The notes beneath the pieces were generated by a model. That model was given only the letters and a program-made list of their open reading frames with translations, had not been told where the DNA came from and did not search any database. A DNA stretch of 64,000 bases from Cohnella fermenti. Its GTDB lineage: Bacteria; Bacillota; Bacilli; Paenibacillales; Paenibacillaceae. A program made the position numbers and the translations under genes. The DNA is taken from the NCBI RefSeq assembly GCF_004801405.1, contig NZ_SSOB01000007.1, positions 1 to 64,000 of the forward strand. Reading direction: 5' to 3'. Below, in pieces: positions 60,570 through 64,000 of this stretch. Every line of letters begins with the position of its first letter. The first letter of the stretch is position 1.

Positions 60570-60830
60570 GCCAAGCGTGCAGAGAGCTGTCGGGTTGGTG
60601 CGAGACAGCCGCGAGGAGATCCGAACTCACCTTGGAGTTGCCCGCTGAACATGCGAAGTAAGCGGAGCCGGCGACCTGACCGTTATCTTCAGGAGGATGG
60701 GGCATTCGTCTTGTTGATCGGCGATTCCTTATCCGCAGAGTGCACGCCGTCTTGGCGTGAATTCGGAGTGGTACCGCGTGAGATGTCAAAGTCTCTCGTC
60801 TCTGTAGTCGGAGACGGGGGGCTTTTTTGC
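60570..60830 (+). promoter_or_regulatory. T-box leader, leucine (CTC specifier)
   Basis: tRNA-sensing leader. Stem I begins near AGAGAG (60581) and has the conserved G-G-T-T-G-G-T-G-C-G-A-G segment (60593-60604); the specifier loop reads GAA-CTC-ACC with CTC (Leu) at 60626-60628. The T-box antiterminator core GTGGTACCGCG lies at 60768-60778 with its TGG bulge. A competing terminator stem (about 60793-60821) followed by a U6 run ends near 60828. Uncharged tRNA-Leu would base-pair and let transcription enter leuA. Confidence 0.93.
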
Positions 60831-60871
60831 GTTCGATACATTCACCATATTAGGGAAAGAAGGACATCGCC

Positions 60872-62533
60872 ATGAGAAACGTGGACAAATACGCAAGAGG
60901 CTACTTTATGCCTCCCGCAACGAGCCTGAAGTGGACGCAGAAGGAGTACATCTCCGAGGCGCCGATCTGGTGCAGCGTCGACCTGCGCGACGGCAACCAG
61001 GCGCTGATCGTGCCGATGAACCTGGAGGAGAAGCTGGAGTACTTCGAGCTGCTCGTGAAGCTCGGGTTCAAGGAGATCGAGGTCGGCTTCCCGGCCGCTT
61101 CCGAGACGGAATTCGCCTTCCTGCGCGCGCTTATCGAGCAGAATCTGATTCCGGACGACGTCACGATCCAGGTGCTCACCCAGTCGCGGGAGCACATCAT
61201 CCGCAAGACGTTCGAATCGCTGGCCGGGGCGAAGAAGGCCGTTGTCCATCTGTACAACTCGACGTCGGTGGCGCAGCGCGAGCAGGTGTTCCGCAAGTCC
61301 AAGGAAGAGATCGTCGAGATCGCCGTGAGCGGCGCCAAGCTGCTGAAGGAGTGCGCGGAGCAGACGGAGGGCAACTTCCAGTTCCAGTATTCGCCGGAGA
61401 GCTTCACGGGCACGGAGATCGAGTTCGCGCTCGACATCTGCAACAAGGTGCTTGACGTGTGGCAGCCGACGGCGGCGAATCCGGTCATCATCAACCTTCC
61501 CGCAACGGTGTCCATGTCGATGCCGCACGTGTATGCCAGCCAGATCGAGTACATGAGCGACAATCTGAAGTATCGCGAAAATGTCATTCTGTCGGTGCAT
61601 CCGCACAACGATCGGGGAACGGGAGTGGCCGATGCCGAGCTCGGGATGCTGGCCGGAGCGCAGCGGGTCGAAGGCACGCTGTTCGGCAACGGCGAGCGGA
61701 CGGGCAATGTGGACATCGTCACGCTGGCTCTGAACATGTTCTCGCACGGGGTCGACCCGAAGCTGTCGTTCGAGAACATTCCCGCGATCAAGGAAGTATA
61801 CGAGCGGCTGACGAAGATGAGCGTGAGCGAACGCCATCCGTACGGCGGCGAGCTCGTGTTCACCGCATTCTCCGGCTCGCACCAGGACGCGATCGCCAAG
61901 GGGATGAAGTGGCGCGAGGAGAAGGCGCCCGAGCATTGGACCGTGCCGTATCTGCTGATCGACCCGAAGGATATCGGGCGGCAGTACGAGGGGGACATCA
62001 TCCGCATCAACAGCCAGTCGGGCAAGGGCGGGATCGGCTACATCCTGCAGCAGAAGTACGGGCTCGACCTGCCGCCCAAGATGCGCGAGCACTTCGGCTA
62101 CTGCGTCAAGAACGTGTCCGACCACCAGCAGAAGGAGCTTATGCCGGATGAGATTCACGACATCTTCCAGAAGGAATACGTGAACCTGAAGTCGCCGGTC
62201 GAGCTCGTCAAGTATCGCGTCAAGGATGACGACGACTTCCAGACGACCGTGCAGATCCGGGCGAACGGCGAGGCCAAGGAGATATCGGGCACCGGCAACG
62301 GCCGGCTCGATTCGATCAGCAACGCGCTTCAGGAGCACCTTGGCGTGTCTTACTCGGATCTCGTCTACAAGGAGCACGCGCTCGAGTCGGGCTCCAAGTC
62401 GCAGGCCGTCTCCTACATCGGCATCACGGCCGTAGACGGCAGCCAATATTGGGGCTGCGGCATCGACACGGACATCATGAACTCGTCCGTCAAAGCGCTG
62501 TTCAGCGCCGTCAACCAGCTGCTGGGCCAATAA
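60872..62533 (+). CDS. leuA: 2-isopropylmalate synthase
   Basis: First enzyme of leucine synthesis: acetyl-CoA plus 2-ketoisovalerate to 2-isopropylmalate. 553 aa, the long form. DRE-TIM metallolyase signature S-V-D-L-R-D-G-N-Q-A near residue 36, E-V-G-F-P-A-A-S-E-T, S-V-H-P-H-N-D-R-G-T-G with metal-binding His residues, and G-N-G-E-R-T-G-N-V-D; the C-terminal regulatory domain (about 420-550) mediates leucine feedback. AAGGACA before the ATG. Controlled by the leucine T-box directly upstream. It stands alone rather than in an ilv-leu operon, as expected for the LeuA2-type enzyme. Confidence 0.96.
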   Translation: MRNVDKYARGYFMPPATSLKWTQKEYISEAPIWCSVDLRDGNQALIVPMNLEEKLEYFELLVKLGFKEIEVGFPAASETEFAFLRALIEQNLIPDDVTIQVLTQSREHIIRKTFESLAGAKKAVVHLYNSTSVAQREQVFRKSKEEIVEIAVSGAKLLKECAEQTEGNFQFQYSPESFTGTEIEFALDICNKVLDVWQPTAANPVIINLPATVSMSMPHVYASQIEYMSDNLKYRENVILSVHPHNDRGTGVADAELGMLAGAQRVEGTLFGNGERTGNVDIVTLALNMFSHGVDPKLSFENIPAIKEVYERLTKMSVSERHPYGGELVFTAFSGSHQDAIAKGMKWREEKAPEHWTVPYLLIDPKDIGRQYEGDIIRINSQSGKGGIGYILQQKYGLDLPPKMREHFGYCVKNVSDHQQKELMPDEIHDIFQKEYVNLKSPVELVKYRVKDDDDFQTTVQIRANGEAKEISGTGNGRLDSISNALQEHLGVSYSDLVYKEHALESGSKSQAVSYIGITAVDGSQYWGCGIDTDIMNSSVKALFSAVNQLLGQ

Positions 62534-62548
62534 TACCGTTGTCAAGAG

Positions 62549-62583
62549 AGACGCCGCCGTCGGCCCTGTGCCGACGGCGGCGT
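62549..62583. terminator. terminator between leuA and PhyH genes
   Basis: 15-bp perfect GC-rich stem (GACGCCGCCGTCGGC / GCCGACGGCGGCGTC, 62549-62563 / 62569-62583), loop of five bases. No U-run, but its stability and position suggest termination or an mRNA end. Confidence 0.65.
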
Positions 62584-62645
62584 CTGTGCATCTTGAGGTG
62601 CGGCGGACGCTCCTTATGCTTCTGCGATCGATTGTTGTCCGCTCT

Positions 62646-63482
62646 TCAGCATTCCGCCCCGGTGAGCTCGTTCGTGAACATGCGCTTGTATTCCTGCGGC
62701 GTCAGCTTGGCCGAAGTATCGAGCGCATAGTGGAACTGCAAGGCGCGGCGGCGCTTGAGCGACGTGTTGTTGGGCGTGCCGTGGAACAGCAGGCCGTGGA
62801 AGAACAGGGCGCCGCCGGGAGCGAGCGGGACGGCGACATCGCGCTCGACGGGCACCGCCTCGTCGCAGAGCTGCCAGTCGCGCACGGCATAGTGCGGCAC
62901 GGCGCCGGACATCTGCGAACGGGGAATGACATGCATGCAGCCGTTGTCGAGCCCCGCTTCGTCGAGGGCGATCCAGACGCCGACGACCGCATTGTGATAG
63001 GCGAGCGGCCCGTACGCCATGTCCTGGTGCCACGGCTTCTCCCCGCCGCCGGTCGGGGGCTTGAGCAGCGCCATATCCTGGACGAGCTTGGCCTTGCCTC
63101 CGAGTATCCGCTCGACGATCGCAAGAATGCGCGGATGGTGCGCCATCTCCCGCAGCCGCTCGTTGCCGTTCACGAACTCGTATACCTTCCGAACGGCCAG
63201 TTCCCGTTCGCCGTTATCCCGCAGCTCGTTCTGGGGCCGCGTGAATTGAACCTTCGCCTGCGGCTCGGCGGCGAAGATGATGGACATGATCTCCTCCGAC
63301 GACAGGCGCACCTCCTCGGCGTCCAGGATGCCGGAGACGGCGATGAAGCCCTGGCTGCGATAGTGTTCGTAATCCTCCTTGCCGACGCTGCCTGCTCCGG
63401 GAAGGGCGGGGTGGATGTCGGTATGCTTGTACAGACGCGCGTTGATCTCTTCGGGGCTTGCAGCCGTGTTCGTGCGGGTCAT
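62646..63482 (-). CDS. phytanoyl-CoA dioxygenase (PhyH) family protein
   Basis: Fe(II)/2-oxoglutarate-dependent oxygenase of 278 aa. Double-stranded beta-helix with the iron triad: H-Q-D in K-P-W-H-Q-D-M-A-Y and the distal His in F-F-H-G-L-L-F-H-G, followed by the 2-oxoglutarate Arg region R-R-A-L-Q-F-H. The motif G-L-D-N-G-C-M-H-V-I-P is typical. ATG 63482 was chosen because GAGGAGG lies 8 bases upstream; the reading frame stays open far beyond it without coding character. Substrate unknown. It is divergent from the AraC-type regulator at 63679, a likely regulator. Confidence 0.9.
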   Translation of the reverse strand: MTRTNTAASPEEINARLYKHTDIHPALPGAGSVGKEDYEHYRSQGFIAVSGILDAEEVRLSSEEIMSIIFAAEPQAKVQFTRPQNELRDNGERELAVRKVYEFVNGNERLREMAHHPRILAIVERILGGKAKLVQDMALLKPPTGGGEKPWHQDMAYGPLAYHNAVVGVWIALDEAGLDNGCMHVIPRSQMSGAVPHYAVRDWQLCDEAVPVERDVAVPLAPGGALFFHGLLFHGTPNNTSLKRRRALQFHYALDTSAKLTPQEYKRMFTNELTGAEC

Positions 63483-63678
63483 GGGATAGCCTCCTCGTTC
63501 GTTGTTGGTGTCAGTATAGAAGGCGGCGGGCCGGGAAGGAATGGAGCGAGGCGGCCGGATTTGTATGGAAACGCGACTCACGGCGAAATTCCGCGCCGCA
63601 GGGCCGAAGGTTATGTATAATGTTAGGCAAAGGCAGGCCGTCGTCGCCGGGCGGACGGGCCGGGGGGAGGAGAAGGAG

Positions 63679-64000
63679 ATGCGGACGGAAGGGGAAGCGC
63701 GCGAGGCGGCCGGACGCGGCGCCAGCCCGATCGCGCTGGTCGAGCTTGAGCCGGGTCGCTCCATGGGCAAGGCCCGCTGCGAGCCGGGCTGGAGCTGGCA
63801 GGTGAAGGAGATGCCCGACTACGATCTCTGGTATGCGGTCGCGGGAAGAGGCAGCATCGCGGTCAACGGGCAGCGCCATCCGATTGCTCCCGGCTGCTGC
63901 TTCACGCTTCGCCCCGGCGACCGGATCGAGGCCGAGCAGCACCCGGACGAGCGGCTGACGGTGATGTTTGTCCACTTTCAGGCGTCGGCCGCCGGCGGAA
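63679..64000 (+). CDS. AraC-type regulator, N-terminal cupin part (cut by window end)
   Basis: Open to the window edge without stop. ATG 63679 follows GGAGAAGGAG. After a charged N-terminus comes a cupin sensor domain: D-Y-D-L-W-Y-A-V-A-G-R-G-S-I-A-V-N-G-Q-R, then P-I-A-P-G-C-C-F-T-L-R-P-G-D-R-I-E-A. This is the ligand-binding half of AraC-family regulators such as those in PhyH or sugar loci; the HTH would lie beyond 64000. Divergent from the PhyH gene. Confidence 0.75.
   Translation, partial: MRTEGEAREAAGRGASPIALVELEPGRSMGKARCEPGWSWQVKEMPDYDLWYAVAGRGSIAVNGQRHPIAPGCCFTLRPGDRIEAEQHPDERLTVMFVHFQASAAGG

Noticed and set aside
60842-62545. Long leftward open frames (567 and 374 codons) opposite leuA
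   Set aside because: They mirror the GC-rich codons of leuA, have compositions full of Arg, Val, Leu and His, and no ribosome binding site; leuA itself is unmistakable.
62568-63620. 350-codon rightward frame opposite the PhyH gene
   Set aside because: No ribosome binding site and shadow composition; PhyH iron-site motifs are on the other strand.

Overview
The window looks like chromosomal DNA of a spore-former-type Firmicute of the Paenibacillaceae (Paenibacillus/Cohnella-like). The signs are strong purine-rich ribosome binding sites (GGAGG, AAGGAG), frequent TTG/GTG starts, YesM/YesN-type two-component pairs, LplABC-type sugar ABC transporters with a fused membrane AraC regulator, an S-layer (SLH) protein, a leucine T-box and hexapeptide/SGNH carbohydrate-modifying enzymes. 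Most of the window is GC-rich. The stretch 5.4-10.6 kb and the gene at 48.6-49.2 kb are clearly AT-richer, as expected for acquired DNA. No rRNA, tRNA or CRISPR array was seen.

Layout. 0-2.8 kb: small hypothetical gene, lipoprotein, EcsC-family protein, XRE regulator. 2.8-5.4 kb: ribbon-helix-helix protein with its own symmetric operator, and a leftward group of three unrecognised genes. 5.4-10.6 kb: a defence island holding a BglII/BstYI-type endonuclease behind four operator-like boxes at exactly 53-bp steps, a Dam-type adenine methylase, a second small methyltransferase, a small Cys/His protein, a decayed transposase and a Kiwa (KwaA-KwaB) pair. 10.7-21.8 kb: a sugar utilisation region (two epimerases, Gfo/Idh oxidoreductase, broken second oxidoreductase, SBP plus two permeases, and a divergent sensor kinase/response regulator pair). 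It is bounded by two copies of a 43-bp hairpin repeat.

22-38.5 kb: AraC regulator, SGNH esterase, beta-propeller protein and acyltransferase; then a polysaccharide utilisation locus (LplB/LplC/SBP/AraC sensor-regulator, GH88/GH105 unsaturated uronyl hydrolase, heparinase II/III-like lyase, RraA-like aldolase, broken alcohol dehydrogenase, SDR, AraC). The pairing of a lyase with an unsaturated-uronyl hydrolase argues for a uronic-acid-containing polymer. Two unrelated enzymes in this region share a similar N-terminal peptide. 38.5-41.1 kb: secreted clan GH-A glycosidase with ricin-type lectin repeats.

41.3-46 kb: lone HTH antitoxin-like gene, DUF2239 gene behind a CCCGGG operator/promoter, an operon of alpha/beta hydrolase, WYL regulator and DinB protein, then a graveyard of gene fragments (helicase, vapC, a 137-bp piece matching the AraC gene at 32 kb, a TTHB210-like piece). 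46-50.3 kb: conserved hypothetical, orphan NarL-type regulator, AIM24 protein, AT-rich membrane-anchored protein, decayed OmpR-type regulator. 50.3-60.3 kb: SARP-type response regulator, large SLH surface protein and convergent double-kinase hybrid sensor. 60.5-64 kb: leuA under a T-box with a CTC (Leu) specifier, PhyH dioxygenase, and the start of an AraC-type regulator cut by the window edge.
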